64,000 nucleotides of DNA, taken from positions 16,904-80,903 of the forward strand of contig JAEZCC010000035.1 in the NCBI GenBank assembly GCA_023412715.1, given 5' to 3'. Shown piece after piece: positions 7,552 to 15,890 of this stretch (its first letter is position 1; each line of letters begins with the position of its first letter). Under the pieces are notes generated by a model. The model was not told the origin of the DNA, did not search any database, and worked only from the letters and a program-made list of their open reading frames with translations. The translations under genes were made by a program, and so were the position numbers. The DNA is from Bacillota bacterium (GTDB taxonomy: Bacteria; Bacillota; Clostridia; Oscillospirales; Acutalibacteraceae).

Positions 7552-8760
7552 TCAGACCGCGGCGCCGGCGTCCCCGGCTTCCCTGTTCTGCAGCAGCTCG
7601 GCGTGGTAGGCCTTGATCTCTTTCACCAGGGCGGGATTCTGCAGCAGATCCAGCGCGGTCAGCGACAGCAGCTTCGCGCCGCGCGCGATGGAATCGAGCG
7701 CGTATTCCTTGATGCACCCGTCCCGGAAGGCAACCGAATGCGCCGGGGCGTTCTCTTCCAGGGATTTGAGCGACGCGTGCAGAGTCGGCACCGCATGGGA
7801 GACGTTCCCGGCGTCCGTCGTGGGGAACTGGTCGATTTGCGAAAGCTCCTCGCCCAGCTCTTCCGCGTGCTTTCTGTAAACGGCGTCCAGCTTTTTGTTC
7901 GGAATCAGGTCGTCGATCTTGTTCTGGAAAAACGACACCTTCCAGCCGGCCCCCGTCATGGAGGCGGCCCCCGCGGCGATGTTCCGCACCTTCTGGTTCA
8001 CAAGGTCGACCTGCGCGCGCGTCTTCGCGCGGATGAAGAAGCGCCCCCGGCTGTAATCCGGCACGATGTTCGGCGCGCTGCCTCCGTCGACGATGATCCC
8101 GTGGATCTGCACGCCCTGCGGCAGATGCTGCCTTAAGGCGTTGATTCCGTTATAGGTCAGGATCAGCGCGTCGAGGGCGTTGATGCCCTGCTCCGGGGCC
8201 GTGCTGGCGTGGGCCGCCCTGCCGCGGAACTCGATGTCAATCGGATCGAGGGCCAGCGTGCGGGGCGTCAGGGTGTTGGCGACTGCCGGGTGGACCTCCA
8301 GCGCAACGTCGACGTCTTTGAAATAGCCCTCGCGCACAAAGCTCTCTTTCGCGCTGCCCTGCTCGCCGCCCTCTTCGCCCGGCGTGCCGTAGACGCGCAC
8401 CTCGCCGCCCAGCTCGTCAAGATGCTGCGAGACGGCGACCGCGGAAAGCGCCGCGATGGTGCCGATGAGGTTGTGGCCGCAGCCGTGCCCCAGATTCGGC
8501 AGCGCGTCATACTCCGCCAGAAAAACGATCACCGGCCCCGGCTTTCCCGAGCGGAGGGATGCGGCGAAGCCGGTCCTGTGGTCCGCCGCGTTCTCTTCGA
8601 TGGAAAACCCGTGGCTGCTTAAAAGCGACGAAAGCAGCTTGCACGCGAAAAACTCGTGGTTCGAAACCTCGGGGCGCCCGTGAATCTGTTTGGCCGCGTC
8701 CCGGTACGGCTGCTGGTTTTCGTCGATATACTGCAAAATCCGTTTCTGAATATCAGACAT
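7552..8760 (-). CDS. M20-family amidohydrolase/peptidase (AbgB-like)
   Basis: 402 residues. A zinc-dependent aminoacylase/carboxypeptidase-type enzyme of family M20D: metal-site motifs LGHGCGHNLIG and TPGEEGGEQ, then EVHPAV, with a dimerisation domain in the middle. It resembles p-aminobenzoyl-glutamate hydrolase subunit B and related amide-cleaving enzymes. It is the last gene after a metNIQ importer, 77 bases downstream. That context suggests it releases methionine, or another sulfur amino acid, from an imported N-acylated or dipeptide form (inference). ATG start at 8760. Confidence 0.88.
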   Translation of the reverse strand: MSDIQKRILQYIDENQQPYRDAAKQIHGRPEVSNHEFFACKLLSSLLSSHGFSIEENAADHRTGFAASLRSGKPGPVIVFLAEYDALPNLGHGCGHNLIGTIAALSAVAVSQHLDELGGEVRVYGTPGEEGGEQGSAKESFVREGYFKDVDVALEVHPAVANTLTPRTLALDPIDIEFRGRAAHASTAPEQGINALDALILTYNGINALRQHLPQGVQIHGIIVDGGSAPNIVPDYSRGRFFIRAKTRAQVDLVNQKVRNIAAGAASMTGAGWKVSFFQNKIDDLIPNKKLDAVYRKHAEELGEELSQIDQFPTTDAGNVSHAVPTLHASLKSLEENAPAHSVAFRDGCIKEYALDSIARGAKLLSLTALDLLQNPALVKEIKAYHAELLQNREAGDAGAAV

Positions 8761-8837
8761 AAAGAACCCGCCCCTGTTTCTGTCAATTGTTTTCCGGGGA
8801 AGCTCAGCCGTTCCCCGTTTCCGTACGGCTGCGCGCC

Positions 8838-9728
8838 TTACCAGACGGGAAGGGCGGCCCCTTTGTAGATTTCGTCGATGACCTTTTTCGTCTCGTCCGT
8901 ATGGTAGACCTCAATCAGCTTCTTGAACGCCGGCTCATCCTTGTCCTCCGGACGGACCGCGATGATGTTGAAGTAGTTTTTGGCGGAATCGCCTGTCGCG
9001 CTCTCGCGGTAGATGGCGTCCTTCGACGGGTTCATCCCCGCGTCCGTCGCCACGCCGGTATTGATGGCCGCAAGGTCGACGTCGCTGAGCGAACGGGGAA
9101 TCTGAACGGCTTCCATCGACACGAACTGAAGGTTCTTCGGGTTTTCGGTGATGTTCTTCGTCGTGGGGGTGACCTTGTCTTTGCCGTCAAGCTTGATGAG
9201 GCCCGCGGTTTCAAGCAGGACAAGCGCCCTGCCGCCGTTGGTCGCGTCGTTCGGGATGGCCACCTTCGCGCCGTCCGGCGTTTTGGCGATATCCTTGATT
9301 TTCTGCGAATAGATTCCCATCGGGGCAATGATGGTGTCCCCGAGGGACACGAGGTTCAGGTTGTGCTGCTTGATGAAGGTCTCGAAATAAATCTCGGTCT
9401 GGAACGCGTTCAGGTCGATCTCTTTGTCGGCAAGCGCCTGGTTCGGCTTGATGTAGTCCGAGAAGCTGACCGGCTGCAGGGTGATGTTATACTGCTTCAG
9501 CCGCTCGTTCAGGCTGTCCCAGAGCCTGAAATCGGTCCCGTTGACGCCGACCTTCAAGGTCACGGGCTGTGAAAAGTCGCCGCCCGAAGAGGACGCCTGG
9601 CTTGCCGCCGCGGAAGATACCGTTGCCGACGACGCGTCCGGCGCCGACGATGCCGAACCCGAGGAAGAGCAGGCCGTGACGCCGAGCGTCAGAGCGCCTG
9701 CCAGCAAAAAAGAAATCAGCTTTTTCAT
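8838..9728 (-). CDS. metQ: MetQ/NlpA-family substrate-binding lipoprotein
   Basis: 296 residues from ATG 9728. A lipoprotein signal peptide, MKKLISFLLAGALTLGVTAC, ends in a lipobox with the acylated cysteine at residue 20, followed by a Ser/Ala-rich linker. The remainder is an NlpA-type binding domain (VAIPNDATNGGRALVLLETAGLI, VSMEAVQIPRSLSDVDLAAINTG), the fold that binds D/L-methionine and related compounds outside the membrane. It lies downstream of metI and metN in the same operon. A TTG start three codons upstream is possible but too close to the AGGAG. It is a paralogue of 11784-12668. Confidence 0.93.
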   Translation of the reverse strand: MKKLISFLLAGALTLGVTACSSSGSASSAPDASSATVSSAAASQASSSGGDFSQPVTLKVGVNGTDFRLWDSLNERLKQYNITLQPVSFSDYIKPNQALADKEIDLNAFQTEIYFETFIKQHNLNLVSLGDTIIAPMGIYSQKIKDIAKTPDGAKVAIPNDATNGGRALVLLETAGLIKLDGKDKVTPTTKNITENPKNLQFVSMEAVQIPRSLSDVDLAAINTGVATDAGMNPSKDAIYRESATGDSAKNYFNIIAVRPEDKDEPAFKKLIEVYHTDETKKVIDEIYKGAALPVW

Positions 9729-9770
9729 AACGATCAATCTCTCCTTCTGAATCTTTAGAACGTTTATATT

Positions 9771-10442
9771 TCAATGGCTGAGCTTGCGGTAAATGAGGTC
9801 GCCGATCCCCTGAATCAGGTAAACGATGGCGACGATGATGATGATGGTGACGACCATGATGTCCGATTTAAAATACTGGTAGCCGTAGCGGATGGCGAAG
9901 TCGCCGAGCCCGCCGCCGCCGACCGTGCCCGTAATGGCGGAAAACCCGATGAGGCCGATGATGGAAAACGTGACGGCGAGGACGATGTCCCTGCGGCCTT
10001 CCACCAGAATGACCTTGAAGATGATCTGCATGGGAGAAAAGCCCATGGACTGGTAGGCTTCTATCACGCCGCTGTCCACCTTGACCAGGGCGATTTCAAC
10101 CTGCCGCGCCATATACGGCACGCAGGCGACGATGAGCGGGACGACGGCGCCCTTGACGCCGATGGTCGTGCCGACGACGAGCCGCGTGAAGCCGGGGATG
10201 GCGGCGATGAGGATGACGAAGGGGATGGAGCGGAGGGTGTTGATGATCTTCGACAGAACGGAGTAAAAGGTCTTGTGCTCGAGGATATGCCCCTCCGACG
10301 TGACGACGAGCGCGACGCCCAGCGGAATGCCGAGCAGGGCGGAGAAGAAAGCCGAAACGGACACCATAATCAGCGTCTCCTGCAGAGCCTTGATCATGTC
10401 CGGAAAAAATTCAATCACATTGGGAATCAGGTTACTGAGCAT
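9771..10442 (-). CDS. metI: MetI-type ABC transporter permease
   Basis: 223 residues with about five hydrophobic segments, the usual size for MetI. The conserved EAA loop appears around VIEAYQSMGFSPMQIIFKVILVE, and the family sequence GGGGLGDFAIRYGYQ lies near the C-terminus. It forms the membrane channel of a methionine-type importer. The start overlaps the 3' end of metN by 11 bases, indicating translational coupling. Paralogue of 12700-13377. Confidence 0.94.
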   Translation of the reverse strand: MLSNLIPNVIEFFPDMIKALQETLIMVSVSAFFSALLGIPLGVALVVTSEGHILEHKTFYSVLSKIINTLRSIPFVILIAAIPGFTRLVVGTTIGVKGAVVPLIVACVPYMARQVEIALVKVDSGVIEAYQSMGFSPMQIIFKVILVEGRRDIVLAVTFSIIGLIGFSAITGTVGGGGLGDFAIRYGYQYFKSDIMVVTIIIIVAIVYLIQGIGDLIYRKLSH

Positions 10443-11445
10443 CCCTTATCACCTCGGCTTTCGTATTCAGGGACCTGTAATAGGCAATCGCGTCCCGGAT
10501 GTCCTCGTCTTTGCCGAGAAATTCCACCAGCAGGCTGCCGACGACGGTGTCGTGCAGGTTCTCGATATTGCCGAAAAGGATGTTGACCTTGACGTGATAT
10601 CGGGTGGCCAGGTAAGAAAGAACCGGCTCGTGCGTGACGGTCCCGAAAAAGCTGAGCTTATAGATCGCGCCGCGGAACTGGCTGAGGTGCTTTTCTATGG
10701 ATTCGCTGCCGATGGCGTGCGAAACGAATTCTTTGCCGATGGCGCTCTGCGGGTTGGTGAAGAGGTCGACGATGTCGCCCTGCTCTACAATGCGCCCGTC
10801 GTCCATGACCGCGATGCGGTTGCAGATGTTTTTCACGACCTCCATCTGGTGGGTGATGATGACCATCGTGATGCCCAGCTTGTCGTGGATTTCGCGCAGG
10901 AGCTGAAGAATCGACTGGGTGGTGTTCGGGTCGAGCGCCGAGGTGGCCTCGTCGCAGAGAAGGATGCGGGGGTCGCTGCTCAGCGCCCGCGCGATGGCCA
11001 CGCGCTGCTTCTGGCCGCCGCTGAGCTGGTTCGGGTAAGCGTGCTTTTTGTCGGAAAGGCCGACCAGCGCCAGCAGTTCGTCTACCTTCGCATTGATCTG
11101 CTCTTTCGGGACCTTTCTGTTTTTCAGCGGGGCGGCGATATTCCGGTAAACGTCGATGCTGTTCATCAGGTTGAACTGCTGGAAAATCATGCCCATGTTG
11201 CTGCGGACCTCCCGCAGCTGCCGGTCCGGGATGTTCAGCAGATCCACCCCGTTCACCGTCACCGAGCCGGAGTCCGGCTTTTCCAGCAGATTGATGATGC
11301 GGATGAGCGTGCTCTTCCCCGCGCCGCTGTAGCCGATGACGCCGAAAATGTCGCCCTCGGCAATTTCAAGATTGATGTCCTGCAGCGCTTTTACTTCTTT
11401 ACCCTTGACGTAAAACGTCTTGTTGATGTCTCTGAGGCTTATCAA
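10432..11445 (-). CDS. metN: MetN-type ABC transporter ATP-binding protein
   Basis: 337 residues. ATPase motifs: Walker A GYSGAGKST, signature LSGGQKQR, Walker B ILLCDEATSALDP, followed by the H-loop ITHQM. The C-terminal about 90 residues form the NIL (ACT-like) domain, which in MetN binds methionine and inhibits transport when the cell is full. Start is TTG at 11445, seven bases after AAAAGGTGG. It is the first structural gene after a Met/Cys-rich leader ORF and intrinsic terminator, so expression is probably set by attenuation. Confidence 0.95.
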   Translation of the reverse strand: MISLRDINKTFYVKGKEVKALQDINLEIAEGDIFGVIGYSGAGKSTLIRIINLLEKPDSGSVTVNGVDLLNIPDRQLREVRSNMGMIFQQFNLMNSIDVYRNIAAPLKNRKVPKEQINAKVDELLALVGLSDKKHAYPNQLSGGQKQRVAIARALSSDPRILLCDEATSALDPNTTQSILQLLREIHDKLGITMVIITHQMEVVKNICNRIAVMDDGRIVEQGDIVDLFTNPQSAIGKEFVSHAIGSESIEKHLSQFRGAIYKLSFFGTVTHEPVLSYLATRYHVKVNILFGNIENLHDTVVGSLLVEFLGKDEDIRDAIAYYRSLNTKAEVIRDAQ

Positions 11446-11511
11446 TATGGGACCACCTTTTCAGTCGAATGGCCGCCGCGCTTTTCCGCAAACAGACGGG
11501 AGGCGGAAAAG

Positions 11512-11544
11512 AAAAATCCGGCTGGCCTTTTCGGCCAACCGGAT
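11512..11544 (-). terminator. Leader terminator (attenuator) upstream of metNIQ
   Basis: On the minus strand ATCCGGTTGGCC and GGCCAGCCGGAT form a 12-bp stem with one mismatch, a GAAAA-type loop and then five T residues. It lies between the leader ORF (11575-11688) and metN (11445). A terminator ahead of the first gene fits transcription attenuation. Confidence 0.85.
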
Positions 11545-11574
11545 CCCGCTGTGCTGTGCGCGGGGCACAGGGAG

Positions 11575-11688
11575 CTACAGCAGCAGAAGGCGTCGGCCAT
11601 TTTCCGTTCCGGGCATGCGGCGGCACATGATGCACATGGCGCACATCATGGATTCCATCAGGAAGCTGCGGAACGAGTTCGTTCTCAT
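11575..11688 (-). CDS. Met/Cys-rich leader peptide of the metNIQ operon
   Basis: A 37-residue ORF, ATG at 11688, six bases after GGAGGAG, one of the best RBSs in the region. Between residues 11 and 25 it encodes MESMMCAMCIMCRRM: six Met and three Cys in fifteen codons. It is followed by a terminator and then a methionine-importer operon, the layout of a ribosome-stalling attenuator that reads charged Met or Cys tRNA. The role is inference; what is seen is composition, RBS, position and terminator. I cannot name a known family. Confidence 0.75.
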   Translation of the reverse strand: MRTNSFRSFLMESMMCAMCIMCRRMPGTENGRRLLLL

Positions 11689-11706
11689 GGCTTTCTCCTC
11701 CGATTT

Positions 11707-11769
11707 CAAAATATAGCATATATATATGCTTTCTATTAGTATAGTAAGCCTATCTGTTTTGATTGTCAA
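11707..11769 (-). promoter_or_regulatory. Promoter with CATATAT motif, unit A (metNIQ-M20)
   Basis: Reading leftward: -35 TTGACA (11764-11769), 17-base spacer, -10 TACTAT (11741-11746), then CATATATATATGCTATATTT with two further bases at 11707-11728. A perfect 16-bp palindrome, AGCATATATATATGCT, lies at 11715-11730. The motif recurs at three other promoters in this region. It begins 12 bases past the -10, a position suited to a repressor. Confidence 0.75.
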
Positions 11770-11783
11770 GCAAAAGTTTCAAT

Positions 11784-12668
11784 TTACTGAAGTTCTTTCG
11801 GCACGAACCAGAGGCCCTTGTTGTTCGCTTTCATATAGGCCTTGAGCTCGTCGGAATGGTAGGCGGCGACAATGTCCTTCGCCCATTTGGCGTCTTTGTT
11901 TTCCGCCTTGACGACCAGCTGAAGCATCAGGTGGTCCAGGATATCCTCCTGAAGCAGCGCGGTGGAGGGGTCGATTTTCGCGTTGTAGACAATGCTGCCG
12001 GTGATGACCGCATAATCGAAATCGCTCAGGGAGCGCGGAATGTTCAGGGAATCCATCTCGACGAAGGACAGGTTGTATTTGTTCCCGACAATATCGCCCT
12101 GCTTCACTTTGGAAAGATCGACCGACTTGTTCAGCGTAATCCAGCCCGCCTTCTGCAGGAGGACGTAGGCTCTGGCGGTGTTCGACGCGTCGTTCGGAAC
12201 GGCGACGACCGCGCCCTTCTTAATTTCGTCCAGCGACTTGTGCTTGGAAGAAAAGATGCCCGCCGGCACGGTCGGAATCGGACTGATCGGCGTGAGGTCG
12301 CCCTTGTAGGCCTTGTTGAAATTCTGGGCGTACGCGGTGTGCTGCTCCACGTTGAAGTCGATTTCACCGTTGTTCAGCGCCGTATCGTTCTGCAGAAGGT
12401 CGGAAAACTCCACCGCCTGCAGCTGGTAGCCTTCCTTTTCCAGAATCGGCTTGATTGCGTCCTCAAACAGGACCGTATAAGGGCCCTGCGATTTTCCGTA
12501 TTTCAGGACCTTCTTGGCGGAAGAATCCGCCGCCCCGCTGGACGCGGCCCCGCTCTGTGCGGCGCTCGTCTGCTGGGCCGGCGTGTTCTCCCCCGGCGCG
12601 GAGCAGGCCGTGAACGCGACGGACACCGCCGCGAGCAGGCTTACGATTGCAAATGCTTTTTTCCTCAT
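11784..12668 (-). CDS. metQ: MetQ/NlpA-family substrate-binding lipoprotein (second copy)
   Basis: 294 residues; the signal peptide has the lipobox FTAC and a predicted acylated cysteine at residue 22. The NlpA-type domain contains VVAVPNDASNTARAYVLLQKAG and VEMDSLNIPRSLSDFDYAVI, parallel to the 8838-9728 protein but clearly diverged. It is the binding subunit for a methionine-like ligand and last gene of the M20-metN-metI-metQ unit. It ends only 14 bases before the -35 of the next leftward unit, with no terminator visible between them. Confidence 0.93.
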   Translation of the reverse strand: MRKKAFAIVSLLAAVSVAFTACSAPGENTPAQQTSAAQSGAASSGAADSSAKKVLKYGKSQGPYTVLFEDAIKPILEKEGYQLQAVEFSDLLQNDTALNNGEIDFNVEQHTAYAQNFNKAYKGDLTPISPIPTVPAGIFSSKHKSLDEIKKGAVVAVPNDASNTARAYVLLQKAGWITLNKSVDLSKVKQGDIVGNKYNLSFVEMDSLNIPRSLSDFDYAVITGSIVYNAKIDPSTALLQEDILDHLMLQLVVKAENKDAKWAKDIVAAYHSDELKAYMKANNKGLWFVPKELQ

Positions 12669-12699
12669 GATTTTCTCTCCTCACAATGATTGGATATCA

Positions 12700-13377
12700 T
12701 TAACTATGGGTGCGGACTTTTCTTGAAAAATGATTGCCGATCGACTGAATCAGCTGTACAAACAAAATCAGCACGACGACCGTGGCGGTCATCAGCGGCG
12801 TGTTGAACTGCTGGTAGCCGTAGGTCAGGGCAAGGTCGCCGACACCCCCTGCGCCGATGGCGCCCGCCATGGCGGTGACGCCCAGCAGGCCGATGGTCCC
12901 GGTCGTCAGCGACAGGATCAGCGACGGCAGGGCCTCCGGCAGAAGAAAATGCCAAATGATCTGGGCGGTGGAAGCGCCCATCGCCTCCGCGGCCTCCAGA
13001 ATGCCCGCGTCGACCTCAAGAAGGGAGCTCTCCACCAGCCGCGCGAGGTACGGGCTGATGTAAAACACAAGCGGCACCAGGGCCGCCCGCGTCCCGATGG
13101 TCGTGCTCACGATGGCCCGGGTCAGCGGCATGATGAAGACGAGCAGGATGATGAAGGGAACCGAGCGGACGATATTGATGAGGTAATTCAGCAGGCGGAA
13201 CGCCGTCCGGCTTTCCAGAATCCCGTCTTTTCTGGTCAGGACCAGCAGAATGCCCAGCGGGACCCCGATCAGCGCGCCGATCAGAAGCGCCCAGAACAGC
13301 ATGTAAACGGTCTGCTCCGCCGCCAGGATGAGCTTTGCCGAAGAAATGTCGAGGTATTGCTCAATCAGTGCTTCCAT
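12700..13377 (-). CDS. metI: MetI-type ABC transporter permease (second copy)
   Basis: 225 residues, about five membrane segments. The EAA-type cytoplasmic loop lies around LEAAEAMGASTAQIIWHFLLPEA, and GAGGVGDLALTYGYQQ near the C-terminus matches the other copy. ATG start; it overlaps metN by 17 bases. It pairs with the MetN at 13361-14401 and the MetQ at 11784-12668. Confidence 0.94.
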   Translation of the reverse strand: MEALIEQYLDISSAKLILAAEQTVYMLFWALLIGALIGVPLGILLVLTRKDGILESRTAFRLLNYLINIVRSVPFIILLVFIMPLTRAIVSTTIGTRAALVPLVFYISPYLARLVESSLLEVDAGILEAAEAMGASTAQIIWHFLLPEALPSLILSLTTGTIGLLGVTAMAGAIGAGGVGDLALTYGYQQFNTPLMTATVVVLILFVQLIQSIGNHFSRKVRTHS

Positions 13378-14401
13378 ATTCCAGACTCACCTTCCTTGCT
13401 TCCACGCCGGATTCCCCGATGTACCGCTCCGCTTTGGCGATCTCGCTCTCCGGCCCCGTGAGGCGCACGATGAGGATGCTCAGCACCGTGCCCTGCAGCT
13501 CGCTCACCGTGGCGAACAGGATGGTCGTTTCGACGTCGAAATTTTTATCGACGCGCGACAGAAGGGCGTCCTGCGCTTTTTCCCCGGTGAATTTCAGCCG
13601 GAGGATCTCCCCTTCCTTTCCGTCGGCCCGGACGGCCTTCCGGATGCTCTCGGGCACCGTGTCGTCAAGCACCGTCTTGACGAACCCCTTCGTGATTTCG
13701 TGCTGCGGGTTGCCGAACACGTCGAGAACGTCCCCCTGCTCCACAATCACGCCGTCTTCCATGACCGCGACGCGGTTGCAGATCTCTTTGATGACGTTCA
13801 TCTGGTGCGTAATCAGCAGAATGGTGACGCCGAGCTCGCGGTTGACCTTTTTCAGCAGTTCCAGAATGGACTCCGTGGTCTTCGGGTCCAGCGCGCTGGT
13901 GGCCTCGTCGCACAGCAGGATGGACGGGCTGGTCGCAAGCGCCCGGGCGATGCCGACCCGCTGCTTCTGCCCGCCGGAGAGGTTCTCGACGTAAGTGTCT
14001 TTCTTGTCTTCCAGCTCGACGAACTTCAGGAGCTCGCCGACGCGGGCCTCGATTTCCGCTTTCGGCCTCTTTTCCAGGATCAGCGGAATGGCGACGTTCT
14101 GCCGGACGGTCTTGGAGTTCAGCAGGTTGAACTGCTGGAATACCATGCCGATGTCTTTGCGGACGTCGCGCAGCTTCCGCTTCGGCAGCGCCGTCACGTC
14201 GGTCCCGTTGATGACCACGCTCCCGGAATCCGGCCTCTCCAGCAGGTTCACCGTACGGATCAGCGTGGACTTTCCCGCCCCGCTGAAGCCGATGACCCCG
14301 AAAATGTCCCCGTCGTCCACCCGGATTGAGACGTTTTTCAGCGCCTCGACATTTCCGGCCCTGCCGGCAAACGTCTTGCTCACGTTCCGGATATCGATCA
14401 T
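13361..14401 (-). CDS. metN: MetN-type ABC transporter ATP-binding protein (second copy)
   Basis: 346 residues: Walker A GFSGAGKST, signature LSGGQKQR, Walker B ILLCDEATSALDP, and a C-terminal NIL domain for allosteric control. Its start overlaps the stop of the M20 gene upstream (ATGA, 14398-14401), so the two are translationally coupled. Sequence differences from the 10432-11445 copy are spread throughout, so this is an old paralogue or separate acquisition rather than a recent duplication. Confidence 0.95.
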   Translation of the reverse strand: MIDIRNVSKTFAGRAGNVEALKNVSIRVDDGDIFGVIGFSGAGKSTLIRTVNLLERPDSGSVVINGTDVTALPKRKLRDVRKDIGMVFQQFNLLNSKTVRQNVAIPLILEKRPKAEIEARVGELLKFVELEDKKDTYVENLSGGQKQRVGIARALATSPSILLCDEATSALDPKTTESILELLKKVNRELGVTILLITHQMNVIKEICNRVAVMEDGVIVEQGDVLDVFGNPQHEITKGFVKTVLDDTVPESIRKAVRADGKEGEILRLKFTGEKAQDALLSRVDKNFDVETTILFATVSELQGTVLSILIVRLTGPESEIAKAERYIGESGVEARKVSLEYGSTD

Positions 14402-15561
14402 GCGGGCTCCCCGCCCTGCAGGGCGCGCAGGGCCTTTTCGGCGAGCGAGGCGACATAGGCGGACGCCGCCGGCAGCGCCTTCGGGTCGACGCGGAACTTC
14501 GGGTTATGGTTCGCCTCGGACGGCCCCGTGCCGATCTGGACATAGACGCCGCGCAGCGTCTGCTGGTAAAAGGCGAAATCCTCGCCGCCGAGGGACGGGA
14601 ACGCCGGAATAGCCTTCAGGCCGCTCTCTTCCGCCGCGGCCTTTGCGAACGCCGTCCAGCGCGGGTCGTTGTCCGTCGCCGGGGGGCCGGCGATCCAGCG
14701 GAAGTCGGCCTTGGCGCGGAACGCTTCCGCAATGCCCCTCGCCAGCTCTTCCAGACGTTTCGGAATCAGCTCGCGGTCCTCCTTCTGCAGCGTGCGGACG
14801 GTCCCCTCCAGAAAAGCGGAGGAGGGAATCACGTTCCACGTGCTGCCCGAGGCGACATGCGTGATGCTGACAAGGCTCTGGTGGAACGGATCGGCGTTGC
14901 GGCTGACGACGGTCTGCGCCGCGGAGACGAACTGCGCCGCCGTCACAATCGGGTCGATGCTGTCCTGCGGATGCGCCGCGTGGCCGCCCTTGCCCGTAAA
15001 CGTAATCTCAAACCGGTCGACCGCCGCGGTCATGGCACCCGGCGAAAGTACGACCGTGCCGACCGGGACTCCGGGGATCACGTGGATGCCGAAGATTGCC
15101 TGCACGCCGTCGAGCGCGCCGCTTTCCGTGATTTTCAGCGCGCCGAGCGAAGATTCCTCCCCGGGCTGAAAAATGATTTTGACGGTCCCCTGCAGCTCTT
15201 TTTCACGCTGCTTGAGCAGCAGCGCCGTCCCGAGGATGGCCGTTGTGTGAAAATCGTGGCCGCAGGCGTGCATCTTCCCGTCGTTTTCCGACTTGTAGGG
15301 CAGGTCCGTCTGCTCCTGAATCGGGAGCGCGTCGATGTCGCAGCGGACGGCGACGGCCGGCCCGGGCCGCGCTCCCCCCACCTCCGCGACCAGGCCGGTT
15401 TCAAGCGGCAGGTCCAGAATCCGGATCCCCGCCCCGGTCAGCACCTCCCGGATTTTTTCCGTCGTCCCGAACTCCTGAAAAGACAGCTCAGGGTGCCGGT
15501 GGAGCCATTGGAAGGTCTGAAGCAGCTTTGTTTCGTCCAGTGCCGAATGATTCGTACTCAT
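14398..15561 (-). CDS. M20D-family N-acyl-amino-acid amidohydrolase
   Basis: 387 residues. Metal-binding and active-site motifs of hippurate/N-acyl-L-amino-acid hydrolases: CDIDALP, MHACGHDFHT, QPGEESSLGA, and a late LGGEDFAFY. It would cleave an N-acylated amino acid or small conjugate in the cytoplasm. First structural gene of the second met unit and coupled to metN by a 4-base overlap, so hydrolase and importer are made together. In the neighbouring unit the M20 gene is last instead, but the pairing is conserved. ATG at 15561 after GGAGG. Confidence 0.9.
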   Translation of the reverse strand: MSTNHSALDETKLLQTFQWLHRHPELSFQEFGTTEKIREVLTGAGIRILDLPLETGLVAEVGGARPGPAVAVRCDIDALPIQEQTDLPYKSENDGKMHACGHDFHTTAILGTALLLKQREKELQGTVKIIFQPGEESSLGALKITESGALDGVQAIFGIHVIPGVPVGTVVLSPGAMTAAVDRFEITFTGKGGHAAHPQDSIDPIVTAAQFVSAAQTVVSRNADPFHQSLVSITHVASGSTWNVIPSSAFLEGTVRTLQKEDRELIPKRLEELARGIAEAFRAKADFRWIAGPPATDNDPRWTAFAKAAAEESGLKAIPAFPSLGGEDFAFYQQTLRGVYVQIGTGPSEANHNPKFRVDPKALPAASAYVASLAEKALRALQGGEPA

Positions 15562-15615
15562 AGATTAAATTCCTCCAAACTCGGAACCGACGCCATTTTT
15601 CCGAAAAATGCGCAT

Positions 15616-15646
15616 AAAAAACCGGCAGATCATACGACCTGCCGGT
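15616..15646 (-). terminator. Leader terminator (attenuator) upstream of M20-metNIQ
   Basis: On the minus strand ACCGGCAG (15639-15646) pairs with CTGCCGGT (15621-15628), followed by six T residues. It lies 55 bases ahead of the M20 start at 15561. The stop codon of the candidate leader ORF falls inside its loop. Confidence 0.8.
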
Positions 15647-15779
15647 CCTCCCGCGCGCCGGCCCGCATCGCCGCGGGCTGCCGGAGCAGAAAGGCCCGGT
15701 CCTGTTCCGGTCCGGGCCGTCCACAGCGCGCGGCGGTGCACATGGCGCCGCCTGTTCCGCGGTTTTCCCCACGCATCAT
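15630..15779 (-). CDS. Candidate leader peptide of the M20-metNIQ unit
   Basis: A 49-residue ORF beginning ATGATG at 15779, preceded by GGAAGAAGG. It starts with two Met codons and contains AMCTAARC around residues 12-19, giving two Cys and four Met in all. It is less skewed than the other two leaders. A 7-bp G+C stem (15693-15699 with 15712-15718) lies within it. Its TGA (15630-15632) is inside the terminator loop, so a ribosome finishing the ORF would disrupt the terminator. Position and layout match units A and C; composition alone would not convince. Confidence 0.45.
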   Translation of the reverse strand: MMRGENRGTGGAMCTAARCGRPGPEQDRAFLLRQPAAMRAGAREDRQVV

Positions 15780-15797
15780 GGCAAGCCCTTCTTCCGG

Positions 15798-15869
15798 AAT
15801 TTATAGTAATAATATATGTTTTACTGGTCTATTTGTGTCTATCATAATCCGCGCCCGGCGTTTTGTCAA
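15798..15869 (-). promoter_or_regulatory. Promoter with CATATAT motif, unit B (M20-metNIQ)
   Basis: Reading leftward: -35 TTGACA (15864-15869), 17-base spacer, -10 TATGAT (15841-15846), then CATATATTATTACTATAAAT plus one base at 15798-15818, starting 22 bases past the -10. The -35 lies 22 bases beyond the stop codon of the upstream methyltransferase gene. Confidence 0.72.
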
Positions 15870-15890
15870 GGCATTGAAAACCGGCGCGGC

